Below are positions 1 through 8,843 of a DNA stretch of 64,000 nucleotides, piece by piece. The stretch spans positions 124,001 through 188,000 of the forward strand of contig NZ_JAGSPI010000004.1 in the NCBI RefSeq assembly GCF_020381325.1. Direction: 5' to 3'. This stretch comes from Providencia vermicola. Lineage in GTDB: Bacteria > Pseudomonadota > Gammaproteobacteria > Enterobacterales > Enterobacteriaceae. Within the stretch, counting starts at the first letter, position 1; each line of letters opens with the position of its first letter. The position numbers were made by a program, and so were the translations under genes. A model generated the notes under the pieces. The model saw only the letters and a program-made list of their open reading frames with translations, searched no databases and was not told where the DNA came from.

Positions 1-504
1 TCGCGCCCTGCCGAAGCCGCTGAAGCCCGTTGGGATGAAATCAACTTTGAAACCAAGGAATGGAAGATACCGGCTGCTAGAATGAAGATGAACCGTGAGC
101 ACACCGTTCCATTGTCTGACGCTGCTTTAGCTATTCTAGAGCTAATGAAACCACTCAGTGGTCATCGTGAGTTTATCTTTCCTAGCCGTATCAAGCCTGC
201 CCAACCGATGAATAGCCAAACCGTCAATGCAGCATTAAAACGCGCTGGGTTCGGCGGTGTCTTGGTTTCTCACGGTCTACGCTCAATTGCTAGTACCGCC
301 CTAAATGAGCAAGGCTTCCCACCCGATGTTATTGAAGCCGCCCTTGCCCACGTTGATAAAAACGAAGTTAGACGTGCCTATAATCGTAGTGACTACCTAG
401 AGCAAAGACGCCCTATGATGCAATGGTGGGCTGATTTTATTGAATCGGCTGACAGGGGAAGTATTATAGAAGGCGGGATAAGGGGAATATCGTTAGTTGG
501 GTAA
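1..504 (+). CDS. Tyrosine-type site-specific integrase (P4/CP4-57 type), C-terminal part
   Basis: Open from the first base, so the N-terminus lies outside the window. Catalytic residues of the tyrosine recombinase fold are visible: the first Arg in RPAEAAEARWDEI, the HGLR box (His and second Arg), the later AH, and the nucleophile Tyr in RRAYNRSDYLEQRRP, followed by the MMQWWADF tail usual for P4-like integrases. It catalyses integration and excision of the island that follows. In P4-type islands the integrase sits next to the attachment site in a tRNA or ssrA gene, so the left end of the element should lie just upstream of the window. The ending is intact. Confidence 0.93.
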   Translation, partial: SRPAEAAEARWDEINFETKEWKIPAARMKMNREHTVPLSDAALAILELMKPLSGHREFIFPSRIKPAQPMNSQTVNAALKRAGFGGVLVSHGLRSIASTALNEQGFPPDVIEAALAHVDKNEVRRAYNRSDYLEQRRPMMQWWADFIESADRGSIIEGGIRGISLVG

Positions 505-512
505 TTTACTGT

Positions 513-536
513 GTACCAGCTAAATTTAGCTGGTAC
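513..536. repeat. 24-bp perfect palindrome after the integrase
   Basis: A perfect dyad, GTACCAGCTAAA and its reverse complement, starts 8 bp after the integrase stop codon. The stem is strong, but no run of T follows on either strand. It could therefore be a protein-binding site (excisionase or regulator) or a weak transcription stop. The palindrome is read directly; its role is inferred. Confidence 0.6.
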
Positions 537-838
537 TATACTCAAAGTTAACAGAAATACATGGTAAGTTCATTGGGACATTTATGGAACTCGAACAATG
601 ATGATATAAATATTGAATACATGTCCCTTCAGGGATAGGTTCTTAATAAATTTTTTACTATCTTTCTGATTATTCATCAAAAAAACATTCTAAATATGCT
701 TATAAGGTATTGATAATTATTTTATCAGAATATATTAAAAACATTTAAAAATATCTTATACTTATCTAAAATAGTTTCAATATAGTGATTTACCATCACC
801 ATAAAATTAATAAAAAAGTAATAAATGAAAGGGAAGCC
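537..838. other. AT-rich intergenic region upstream of the dynamin pair
   Basis: No credible gene is seen in this very AT-rich stretch. It contains two small dyads, TGATAA-N5-TTATCA at 711-727 and GTGAT-N5-ATCAC at 785-799. The second lies just ahead of the ribosome-binding site of the dynamin operon, so it may be regulatory. The promoter of the dynamin pair must lie here, but no -35/-10 pair stands out. Confidence 0.4.
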
Positions 839-3217
839 ATGTACGAACTATCTAACGAAATATATGAGAAAATTCAGAAACAAATACAAGCGGTTACAGG
901 AAAATTAACAGAAGAACAACTTGATGAACGATTAGCAGAAGATATTTCTGATGCAATGGACAACTTAAGTTTACTCAACAACCATATTCAAGAAGAACTA
1001 GAAAAATTAAAAGAAAATAGCGAATGGAAACGTTTTACTATTGCTTTTTATGGTGAAACCAATGCAGGTAAATCAACTTTAATTGAAGCTTTACGTTTAT
1101 ATCTCTGCGAAAAAACTAAAAAAGAGAGTCAGTCAAAGTTTAAAGAAATCCAACAGCAGCTTGGATTAACGCAAGAAGCATTTGATAAAGTTTGTCGTAT
1201 AATTATGGATATGACGAAAGCGATTGAAGAAATACAACAAGAAATAACCGAATTGTCGAAAAAATATGCTGAGCCAATTATACAAGCAGAGTTAACCATT
1301 CGCCAAACAAAAGAGAAAAACATCCAAGAGTCAAAAATATTGGCAACAAGACATAACAATACGATAAACGAAATTGAGTCTGAAATTTTTAACTTAAGTG
1401 AATTAGTGGAAAAACTAAAAGCAGAGCAAACTTGGATACAAAAAATAATAGCCTGCTTCTTCAAATCTCATGAAGAAAAACAGCTTATTGAGCTTGAAGA
1501 TCACTGTTCACAAGTGAAGAAACAACAACAAATTAAGCAGCAAAAACTCCTACAATGCCAACAACAAGAAAAACAACAGGCAACTGCGGCTCTTCAACAA
1601 ATACAAGAGAAAAAACAGCAAGAACTCACCCTATTAAGTCAAAAGGAGCAAAAGCTACAACAAAAACAACAACAAGCTGAGCGAGAAAAAAACCGTTTAG
1701 ATAATGATGCTAAGAAATTAACCGATTTTGCTGATGGGCAGATTATTGGGGATGGTCGTTCTGATTTTACTCGTAATAATACTTCTTTCGACTTTAATGT
1801 CGATGGACAAGCATTTTCTTTAATTGATGTTCCGGGTATCGAAGGTGATGAAACGATTGTAAGTACGCCAATTGAAGAGGCTGTACGCAAAGCCCACGCT
1901 GTATTTTATGTTACTCGTACAGCACGCCCACCACAAACGAGTGATGGTGAAAATGTAACGACAAAAGGAACGCTGGAAAGAATTAAAAAACATCTTGCCG
2001 CACAAAGTGAAGTATGGTCTATATACAACCACCCTGCGAACAGTCCGCGTCAACTCACATCACCACTATTAAATGAAGATAACAGTAACAGTTTGGCGGC
2101 CATGAATGAAAAATTAAAATCAGAATTACAAGAACAATACTACGGAAGCTTAGTTGTAAGTGCTCGCCCAGCTTATCTCGCACTGACAGAATGTATCGTA
2201 CCTGGTAGCAAAGAAGCCAGAGAACAAAAAAAGTTTTTAGACAAATTTGGTGACCCAAAAACCATTTTATCATTAAGTGGTGTGACTGATTTTATCACTC
2301 ATTTAAAGACTGCAATTATTGGCGATTACAGAAATAAAATTAAGCAATCAAATTTAAATAAAGCTTATAAAACACTCAAAGAGTCTTTAACTGAATTACA
2401 AAAATTGCAAACTGAATTTTCTAATTTAAATAGAAATGTAAAAAGTGAAGTTTCAAATGCAAAATCAAAAATTAATGCTGCTTTAGATGAATTTATCGGC
2501 ACATTAAATGCTATAGGGAGTAAAATTTGCCGTAATTTTCACGATCAGGTACAAACGCATATTTACGAAAGAATTGATAATGATATAAGCAATGATGAAT
2601 TTAAACGCGATCTAAAAAATATATTAGAAAAAAAAGCTATCACTATACAAAGTGATCTTAAACATGCTATTGAAAATGAAGCCGATATTTTTGGTGAAAA
2701 AATTAGAAATATTATTGACCGTTCAAGTCAACATTTAAAGAATATTGTTATCAAACAAAATAACAATCTTAATTTTCAACAAAATTTTAAATTTAATATT
2801 AATGTTGATAATGGACTACAAATAAGTGGATTAATTGCTAGTGGTGTTGGTGGTGCTCTGGGTATTGCTTTTTTGGCAACAAATCCTGTGGGATGGACGC
2901 TAGCATTTGTTGGAGGAGCAATCGCCCTAGTTGGTTCATTAGTTGGTATAGCAAAATCTATTTGGGGATTTTTTGACTCAGGTTATAAAAAATCCCAACA
3001 AAAAAAAGAAGTTAATAAGATCTTACGTAATGCAAATGGAACCGTCGAAAAAGAGATAAATAAAATCATAGGAGAAATTCAGCAAGAAATGCTGGTAGAA
3101 GTGCAAAAGATCCAAAGTGAACTTGAGCTGCCAGTAAAACAATGTACTGCTATCAATAACTCATTAAGACAAGCTAATACTGAATTAACGACTATCGCTA
3201 ACCATATTAAATACTAA
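839..3217 (+). CDS. Bacterial dynamin-like GTPase, LeoBC type (first of a pair)
   Basis: A predicted membrane-remodelling GTPase of 792 residues. The start at 839 is preferred over an upstream GTG at 785 because AAAGGGA sits 7 bases before it. The G1 loop GETNAGKST is at residues 72-80 and G3 is DVPGIEGDE at 330-338. Between them lies about 210 residues of charged, Gln-rich coiled coil. A glycine-rich hydrophobic stretch near residues 660-712 looks like a membrane hairpin, and a helical tail follows. No clear NKxD motif is seen. The next gene is a second GTPase 16 bp downstream. In ETEC, leoB and leoC upstream of leoA are proposed to encode one dynamin split in two; here that partner is a single intact frame. 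The LeoBC assignment rests on context and architecture. Confidence 0.78.
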   Translation: MYELSNEIYEKIQKQIQAVTGKLTEEQLDERLAEDISDAMDNLSLLNNHIQEELEKLKENSEWKRFTIAFYGETNAGKSTLIEALRLYLCEKTKKESQSKFKEIQQQLGLTQEAFDKVCRIIMDMTKAIEEIQQEITELSKKYAEPIIQAELTIRQTKEKNIQESKILATRHNNTINEIESEIFNLSELVEKLKAEQTWIQKIIACFFKSHEEKQLIELEDHCSQVKKQQQIKQQKLLQCQQQEKQQATAALQQIQEKKQQELTLLSQKEQKLQQKQQQAEREKNRLDNDAKKLTDFADGQIIGDGRSDFTRNNTSFDFNVDGQAFSLIDVPGIEGDETIVSTPIEEAVRKAHAVFYVTRTARPPQTSDGENVTTKGTLERIKKHLAAQSEVWSIYNHPANSPRQLTSPLLNEDNSNSLAAMNEKLKSELQEQYYGSLVVSARPAYLALTECIVPGSKEAREQKKFLDKFGDPKTILSLSGVTDFITHLKTAIIGDYRNKIKQSNLNKAYKTLKESLTELQKLQTEFSNLNRNVKSEVSNAKSKINAALDEFIGTLNAIGSKICRNFHDQVQTHIYERIDNDISNDEFKRDLKNILEKKAITIQSDLKHAIENEADIFGEKIRNIIDRSSQHLKNIVIKQNNNLNFQQNFKFNINVDNGLQISGLIASGVGGALGIAFLATNPVGWTLAFVGGAIALVGSLVGIAKSIWGFFDSGYKKSQQKKEVNKILRNANGTVEKEINKIIGEIQQEMLVEVQKIQSELELPVKQCTAINNSLRQANTELTTIANHIKY

Positions 3218-3233
3218 ATAAAAAGGAATTGTT

Positions 3234-4943
3234 ATGAGTAATACTGTAACTGAATTTAAATATCAGCAAGAAAAGAACTATCAAATACTACAAAAATTAG
3301 CTGAATTTATTGAAAAAGGACGTGATTTTGGTTTAGAGCCAGATGTAAATTTAATCAAAAAATTAACAACAGCACTCAAAACTGCAGAGGAAAAAATATT
3401 AAAAGTAGCTTTGATTGGTGGTTTTTCTGAAGGTAAAACATCCATTGCATCCGCTTGGTTAGAACGTTTAGATAAAAGTATGAATATTAGCCAGCAGGAG
3501 TCATCTAATGAAGTGCAAGTATACCGTTTAGATGACGACATTGAGCTAATTGATACTCCTGGATTATTCGGTTTTAAAGAACAACTCAATAGTGCTGGAG
3601 AAATTGAAAAATATAAAGAAATAACAAAAAAATATGTTAGTGAAGCACATTTAGTGCTGTATGTTATGAATTCAGTTAACCCAGTGAAAGAAAGCCATGG
3701 AGAGGATTTAACCTGGCTATTTCGTGAACTGAATCTACTTCCTCGTACAATCTTTGTTCTCAGTCGCTTCGATGAAGTCGCTGATATTGAAGATGAATGG
3801 GATTATCACGAAAATCTAAAAATAAAAAAACAAAATGTAATTACCCGTTTAAAAAACTTAATTAAGTTGACTGTTCAAGAAGAAAAAAACATAAAAATTG
3901 TGGGTATCTCAGCCAATCCATTTGGTGAAGGTACATCCTATTGGTTAGAGCATTTAGATGAATTTAAGGAAATATCCCGAATTGCAACTTTGCAAAAAGC
4001 AACACAGCAAACAATAGAACAAAATGGAGGAGCCACTCCTATTGTAATAGAAACTCAAAAAAGCATTATTCAAGACATATTAGGCAAACAAATGCCAATC
4101 GTACGGCAACAACAGAGTTTATTAGATGATAAATTGAACCAGCTATCAGATACAACACAACATTTGAAAAATGAATTGGCATCGATAGAAAATAAAATTA
4201 TCCGCACTCGTATAGAATTAATAAATTTTGTTAATGAGCATTTCACTTCACTTATTCGCCAAGTAAAAGGCACCGATCTAACCACGTTTAACGATTTTTA
4301 TGAAAATGAAATTGGTGCAGAAGGCATTGTATTAAATACAAAAATAGAAACCGAATTTAGTCGTCAGTGTCAATCTATTTCTAGTGGATTACATCGTATT
4401 AGCCTAGATTTTGATAATGAAATAGCTCGATTTGAAACCTCAGTTGGTGCTGATTTAGCTGTCAAAGGTATTTCTAGCCTAAAAAATATCAAACTAAATA
4501 ATACTCATATATTAGCTGCTCGCGACGGCATTGTCTCTGTAGGTAAAATGGTCGGCGTGGATTTGGCTAAATATATGAAATTTAAGCCCTGGGGAGCTGT
4601 TAACTTCGCCGCCAAAGCAAATGCGGCCATTGCTGTGGCTGGTCTTCTTTTGGAAGCATGGGATAGTTATAAAAAGGCCCAAGAAGAAGCTAAATTCAGA
4701 GAGCTAGTAGCAGAAATTGTTTCAATGCTAGAAATGCAACGTAAGGGCCTATTAGAAGCGTTAAACGATAAAGATTTTATCAATCAACTTTTCCCTGTTT
4801 ATCAAGCACTACAAGAAAACCTTAACATTGTTTTGCAAGCAAATGAAAGATCATTTGAACGTAAAAAATCCTTCGATGAATGGCAACATGAGGGAGCTAT
4901 AATTGAGGGCGAATATCGTATTATCACAGCAAGCTATGCTTAG
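3234..4943 (+). CDS. Bacterial dynamin-like GTPase, LeoA type (second of a pair)
   Basis: A protein of 569 residues, about the size of ETEC LeoA. The start has AAGGA upstream and lies 16 bp after the first dynamin, so the two are probably one transcript. G1 is GGFSEGKTS (about 62-70) and G3 is DTPGLFG (107-113). A possible G4 is LSRFDEV, which lacks the canonical N/TKxD. Long helical segments follow, with a short hydrophobic patch near FAAKANAAIAVAGLLLEAW. Tandem dynamins are expected to work as heteromers on membranes. LeoA was linked to toxin and vesicle release; a defence role is also possible given the island context. Exact function here is unknown. Confidence 0.78.
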   Translation: MSNTVTEFKYQQEKNYQILQKLAEFIEKGRDFGLEPDVNLIKKLTTALKTAEEKILKVALIGGFSEGKTSIASAWLERLDKSMNISQQESSNEVQVYRLDDDIELIDTPGLFGFKEQLNSAGEIEKYKEITKKYVSEAHLVLYVMNSVNPVKESHGEDLTWLFRELNLLPRTIFVLSRFDEVADIEDEWDYHENLKIKKQNVITRLKNLIKLTVQEEKNIKIVGISANPFGEGTSYWLEHLDEFKEISRIATLQKATQQTIEQNGGATPIVIETQKSIIQDILGKQMPIVRQQQSLLDDKLNQLSDTTQHLKNELASIENKIIRTRIELINFVNEHFTSLIRQVKGTDLTTFNDFYENEIGAEGIVLNTKIETEFSRQCQSISSGLHRISLDFDNEIARFETSVGADLAVKGISSLKNIKLNNTHILAARDGIVSVGKMVGVDLAKYMKFKPWGAVNFAAKANAAIAVAGLLLEAWDSYKKAQEEAKFRELVAEIVSMLEMQRKGLLEALNDKDFINQLFPVYQALQENLNIVLQANERSFERKKSFDEWQHEGAIIEGEYRIITASYA

Positions 4944-4958
4944 TTTCCGCAAAAAAAC

Positions 4959-4996
4959 AGGGAAATAACTATTTGTTTAAATAGGGTATTTCCCCT
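4959..4996 (+). terminator. Nested hairpin after the dynamin operon
   Basis: An outer stem AGGGAAATA / TATTTCCC encloses an inner stem CTATTT-GTTT-AAATAG, starting 15 bp after the LeoA-type stop codon. The T run that follows is weak. It is the likely end of the dynamin transcript, at moderate confidence. Confidence 0.45.
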
Positions 4997-5020
4997 TAAT
5001 TGTGTCACTCAGAACCTCGG

Positions 5021-5060
5021 CTGAGGTTAAGTCTTAAAGACTGAGGTTAAGTCTTAAAGA
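5021..5060. repeat. 20-bp tandem duplication at the IS end
   Basis: CTGAGGTTAAGTCTTAAAGA occurs twice head to tail (5021-5040 and 5041-5060). The second copy contains the last codons and stop of the transposase gene. It looks like a recent slippage duplication. Confidence 0.9.
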
Positions 5061-5962
5061 CCAAGCTTATTTTTTAACACTTCATACGGTGTTTTACCAG
5101 CATGAGCTGAGTGGGGGCGATGATAATTATAAAAAGCCTCCCATTCAGCTAATTTTTCATGTAAATCGACATCATCCTTATAATCGATTAATTGATAAAA
5201 CTCTTGTTTATCTGTTAAATGAGAACGCTCTACCTTCCCATTCAATCTGGGGGTAGCTGGCTTGATATAAACATGCTCCATCCCGAGATCATGAATATGC
5301 CAATTAAATTTTGATTGGAATTCGTGGCCATTATCCGTTCTAATCGTTTTGATTCTAAAGGGAAATTTATTTACAACGTAATTAATAAAATCAATGGCAT
5401 TAGCCTGATTGTGCTTTTCATAAATTTTAAGTGCTCTGATCCGTGTCGCATCATCAATCGCCGTATATTGAAAACGTTTATTTCGTTGACCATCTGGCGT
5501 ATTAAAAAATAGGCACTTCACATCAACTTGAACATGGTGCCCAGGCACTTGTTTCTGATAACGTTTAAATAGTGGTTTAGAGCGACTTCGCTGATTTTGG
5601 GGAAGTTGGTTTAATTTGTTTCTTAGTAATACATAGTAGCAGCCAGAGCGTGATATTTTGATGTTATGAAACCGCAGAAGATACCAAGCGATGCGCTGGG
5701 GGCCAAAATGGTAAGTCGTACGCAGATAAATAACCAGCTCTTCGATATGTTTTGCAACTCTTCTGGTTGGATTTTCAGGACAGGGTTTATTATTGATTAA
5801 TCCTTTCTCGCCATCTCGTTCATAAGCTCTTTTCCAAGTATAAAAAGTTTCTCTACTGATCCCAAAATGACGACAAGTTTTAGCAATGTTTTTGCTTTCG
5901 CGGGCATGATTTAAGATTTTTGTTTTATGTGCAATATCTCGTTTAGCTTTAATATTCATCAT
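5054..5962 (-). CDS. IS481-family transposase
   Basis: A 302-residue DDE transposase. The N-terminal helix-turn-helix reads NIAKTCRHFGISRETFYTWK, followed by the rve integrase core. The catalytic triad is visible as Asp in VQVDVKC, Asp in RTDNGHEF and Glu in NGKVERSH, with the YNYHRPHSA tail usual for the family. Start 5962 has GGAGG six bases upstream. It is full length and apparently intact. The stop codon falls in the second copy of a 20-bp tandem duplication. Confidence 0.93.
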   Translation of the reverse strand: MMNIKAKRDIAHKTKILNHARESKNIAKTCRHFGISRETFYTWKRAYERDGEKGLINNKPCPENPTRRVAKHIEELVIYLRTTYHFGPQRIAWYLLRFHNIKISRSGCYYVLLRNKLNQLPQNQRSRSKPLFKRYQKQVPGHHVQVDVKCLFFNTPDGQRNKRFQYTAIDDATRIRALKIYEKHNQANAIDFINYVVNKFPFRIKTIRTDNGHEFQSKFNWHIHDLGMEHVYIKPATPRLNGKVERSHLTDKQEFYQLIDYKDDVDLHEKLAEWEAFYNYHRPHSAHAGKTPYEVLKNKLGL

Positions 5963-6037
5963 ATCTGACCTCCGGCTGCAACTAGAAAAAACTAATTGTC
6001 AACCGAAGTCCAGACTTTCATACCGAAAGAATACTTA

Positions 6038-6709
6038 TTAAATCTGACTTGTTCCGAAGTTTCTAAAGTCAGTAATGAGCTCCTTGGTATTCATTTTAGC
6101 CAGATACGCTATTCGTAATAGGAAATCCAAATAATTGGAATTACTAGTCAGAGCATCTCGTCTATCAAATCGAAATACGGGATTCTCTGGAAAGTTAACT
6201 AATGGCGCGTAGTCCGGGTAAACCAAGCCAATAGCACTACACCATGCCCGTTGTATTCTAGTCGCCATATTATTGGCGTCATCTTGTAAATAGTTACCAA
6301 GATAATTATAAACGTCAGCATTGAATAACAAAACTAGATGATAGTGTGCGTATTCACTTTCGTTACGTTCTCTTACCCAAACATAATAAGGGAGTGTCGG
6401 TGTACCAGAACGTCCAGAACTGTGATGTGCTGCTTTCAGTTGACTTTTCAGTGACTCGATAAAACGGGTAATAGCTCGCTCATCTGTGCGTTGAAAACAT
6501 ACCGGCATATCTGGGGCATCAGGAATATGATCCTGAGCGAATCGTAAATCGACTCGGATTGCAAATACTAGGTTATAGTGTTCTAGTGTATTATCAACTA
6601 CTGCCAGTAATCGACGAAGAATATAATACGATATGGAGGAATCATAACGATCACTCGCGAGAGTTATCAGGTGATTAAATTCTGGTTCACTTAATGCATA
6701 AGATGACAT
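6038..6709 (-). CDS. Inovirus Gp2 / YagK-YfjJ C-terminal domain protein
   Basis: A 223-residue protein of the YagK/YfjJ C-terminal family (inovirus Gp2-like), a replication-linked family common in P4 and CP4 elements. Recognisable parts are the early FAIRVDLRFAQ segment, the WVRERNES-YAHYHLVLLFNADVY core with the HYHL histidines, and the C-terminal FDRRDAL region. The start at 6709 (AAGGTAA upstream) is preferred over GTG at 6763. It lies downstream of yfjI and alpA on the same strand, as yfjJ follows yfjI in CP4-57. Involvement in element replication is inferred from the family. Confidence 0.8.
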   Translation of the reverse strand: MSSYALSEPEFNHLITLASDRYDSSISYYILRRLLAVVDNTLEHYNLVFAIRVDLRFAQDHIPDAPDMPVCFQRTDERAITRFIESLKSQLKAAHHSSGRSGTPTLPYYVWVRERNESEYAHYHLVLLFNADVYNYLGNYLQDDANNMATRIQRAWCSAIGLVYPDYAPLVNFPENPVFRFDRRDALTSNSNYLDFLLRIAYLAKMNTKELITDFRNFGTSQI

Positions 6710-6760
6710 TTTTATTACCTTACTATCATAGAAATAGCGATATCTGTATTCATGTTTAAG

Positions 6761-6805
6761 CACCTATCGTGTCCATAACACTATAAGTTATAGACACAAT
6801 AGGTA
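6761..6805. repeat. 19-bp imperfect inverted repeat upstream of the Gp2-like gene
   Basis: CACCTATCGTGTCCATAAC and its near complement (16 of 19 match) are separated by a 7-base loop, about 52 bp before the Gp2-like start codon. It may be an operator or, because Gp2-like proteins are linked to replication, an origin-like hairpin. The function is a guess. Confidence 0.6.
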
Positions 6806-7012
6806 CGGTGATTAGATAATCATTGCTTTGTTGATTGATGAGTGCTATTATTTGAAATTAATATTGCATTCAGTAAGATGGTATATAATACCTATACCGA
6901 CATAATTCCATCCAATAAAAAACAGACTCCCCCTCCCCAAAACCGCAATAAACCTAGTTTGGTGATATAATCCTACTCACTGATATTATTAAAAATAACT
7001 CTGAAGTTATCC

Positions 7013-8506
7013 TTATTTTGGTGAGTTATTGAGTATGAATACCCCTCTACTACTGAACGGAATATTCAATCGTTCGGCTAGCTCTTCAGGTGTCATTTTT
7101 GCACCAATAAATCCCACATAACCAATACCATCTTGAATAAACTTTTTCAGTTTCCCCTCTCTTTCCAATTGGTTAATAGCTGGCTCTAAACGCTCACTAT
7201 GTCTAACAGCTCTTGGTCCATATTTAATAATATAATTCGTTCTAAAATTATAAGACCCATTACTCACTAAATGACTCTCAAGCCAATCGATTAATTTTTC
7301 AGCATCACTTGACTCCCTCGTTTCATCAGTTTTAGCAATAAAGTGATTGAGATACCACTGTGTAATATAAAATGCCGCATTCAAGGTTTCTTCTGTGATC
7401 AGCGTTGAATTCGGTGCCATAAAAACCTGCATCACTGCCGCAATTCTCGACGCATGCTCCATATAGCGTGCAATAAAATCTTCATAATGTGATAATGCCG
7501 TGTTCCGCTTCATACAATCTGATATGATTCGCTGCTGTTCATACCAGCGTTTTTGTGCCTCCGCCGTTAACGTGATACACTGACGTTCACTGCCATGCTC
7601 TCTTCGCAATGTAGCCTTGTCTAAATGGTCGGTCAAAATAGAAGAGAAAGTTTTAAATGCCTGATCGCTCAGTGGTAACGTTTTCAAGTCATCCAGTCGC
7701 GTTAAGGAATTGTTCAAATCCACGAGTAAAAAACGGACTAGTCCACCAGAATACCGAAATTTCGTGCCTTTTTTCCTCAAATAGTGATTAAGCAATTCCG
7801 GTTGTAACATTAACAAGATGCTAAAACGGGCATCTGAAATAAAGTAGCTGTCGCGTGAAACACGGCTCACCGAAATACTCTCGCCACACCAGAGTGAATT
7901 TAATAACGAAATTTTATGAAATAGATTACCGTCAAACAGAGCTCCAGCTTCATCTGAGGCCAATGTTAACACTGGATACCCTTGCCCTAATTCCCGAGTT
8001 AATGCCTCGCTGGTGGGATCATTGATAATTAAACGCCGTTGAACCGGCTTAACAGGTGCTTGTTGTAGGCATTCATCTAACTGACGACGAGCCTCAGCCA
8101 CATCACCTTTATCCTTAAGTACTTTTTGATAATATTTCTCATGAGCTTTTAGCTCTATTTTCCAAATAGCCTCATGTCGTTGATACTCCGCCTGTGCTGA
8201 ACCATATTCTCTTTTTTGTGTTTTTTCCCACTGAATAACGGGTGCTATCAGCATTCTGAATACCGATGTCTTTTTACTGCCCGACTTGGCAAGCACGAGC
8301 GTATAGAGCGAAGTCGGATAACGAAGCCCTTCGATAGGTTGAACATCAACGTTATCCTGACACCCCATCCCCATAACCCCTAATAGGGTGGGTAAAATAA
8401 TATCTGGGCTCGCCCCTGTTTGAGTGTGTATGTGCCCGATCAGCTGCTGAAAAAATTCAGGTAAAACTTTCAACTGCAAACACAGTTCTGGATTGTCATT
8501 TGACAT
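7013..8506 (-). CDS. yfjI: YfjI-family protein (DUF3987)
   Basis: A 497-residue protein of the DUF3987/YfjI family found in CP4-57 and P4-like elements, thought to act in element replication. A degenerate P-loop SGSKKTS lies near residue 95, a Walker-B-like LTLASDEAG follows, and the C-terminus has a winged-helix-like TNYIIKYGPRAVRHSERLEPAINQLE segment. The start is ATG with AAGGGG upstream. It lies between alpA and the Gp2-like gene on the same strand, the CP4-57 order. The P-loop lacks the usual GxxGxGK spacing, so ATPase activity is uncertain. Confidence 0.88.
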   Translation of the reverse strand: MSNDNPELCLQLKVLPEFFQQLIGHIHTQTGASPDIILPTLLGVMGMGCQDNVDVQPIEGLRYPTSLYTLVLAKSGSKKTSVFRMLIAPVIQWEKTQKREYGSAQAEYQRHEAIWKIELKAHEKYYQKVLKDKGDVAEARRQLDECLQQAPVKPVQRRLIINDPTSEALTRELGQGYPVLTLASDEAGALFDGNLFHKISLLNSLWCGESISVSRVSRDSYFISDARFSILLMLQPELLNHYLRKKGTKFRYSGGLVRFLLVDLNNSLTRLDDLKTLPLSDQAFKTFSSILTDHLDKATLRREHGSERQCITLTAEAQKRWYEQQRIISDCMKRNTALSHYEDFIARYMEHASRIAAVMQVFMAPNSTLITEETLNAAFYITQWYLNHFIAKTDETRESSDAEKLIDWLESHLVSNGSYNFRTNYIIKYGPRAVRHSERLEPAINQLEREGKLKKFIQDGIGYVGFIGAKMTPEELAERLNIPFSSRGVFILNNSPK

Positions 8507-8535
8507 TTTTCTTGCCCCTTAAATTTGATAGACAC

Positions 8536-8745
8536 CTAAACTTCACGTGAAGCAACCCATTTTTCCACCGAACTGTATAGCCATCCAACCGATGAAGCGC
8601 CAAGCTTAATTGGTTTTGGAAACGTGTCATCATAATACTTTGAACGTGGATTCAATTTTTCATAAATACTGGAACGTGAAATTCCCAGCGCCTTGGTAAG
8701 TTCTGTAATGCGAAGAATACGTAAGGGTTGAATTGATGTTGACAT
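8536..8745 (-). CDS. alpA: AlpA-family transcriptional regulator / excisionase
   Basis: A 69-residue protein with the MerR-like helix-turn-helix of the AlpA family: LRITELTKALGISRSSIYEKL, then FPKPIKLGASSVGWLYSSVEKWV. In CP4-57, AlpA drives integrase expression and excision. The start at 8745 follows a strong GGAGG at 8 bases, so the longer frame to 8829 is rejected. Its stop is 29 bp from the yfjI start, and it is divergent from the unrecognised gene at 8844. Full length for the family. Confidence 0.92.
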   Translation of the reverse strand: MSTSIQPLRILRITELTKALGISRSSIYEKLNPRSKYYDDTFPKPIKLGASSVGWLYSSVEKWVASREV

Positions 8746-8843
8746 TTTATGTCCTCCAAGTGTGTTTCGTTCGAAGTAGACTTTGCCACAAATTCTGGCA
8801 GTATTTCCCCGTACAAATTTGGAAACCAATTTAGGAAGAGCGC

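Larger units (their letters stand above)
5004..5992 (-). mobile_element. IS481-family insertion sequence (ends approximate)
   Basis: A single transposase gene is flanked by short related ends in opposite orientation: GGCTGAGGTTAAG near 5019-5031 and CTGACCTCCGGCT at 5965-5977, an imperfect match. TAATTGT occurs at 4997-5003 and again at 5993-5999 and could be the target duplication, which would place the ends at 5004 and 5992. The ends are my inference; the transposase is certain. The element separates the dynamin pair from the YfjJ/YfjI/AlpA block. Confidence 0.5.

Noticed and set aside
785-838. Upstream GTG start of the first dynamin
   Set aside because: No ribosome-binding site before 785 and a small dyad overlaps it, while ATG 839 has AAAGGGA at the right distance.
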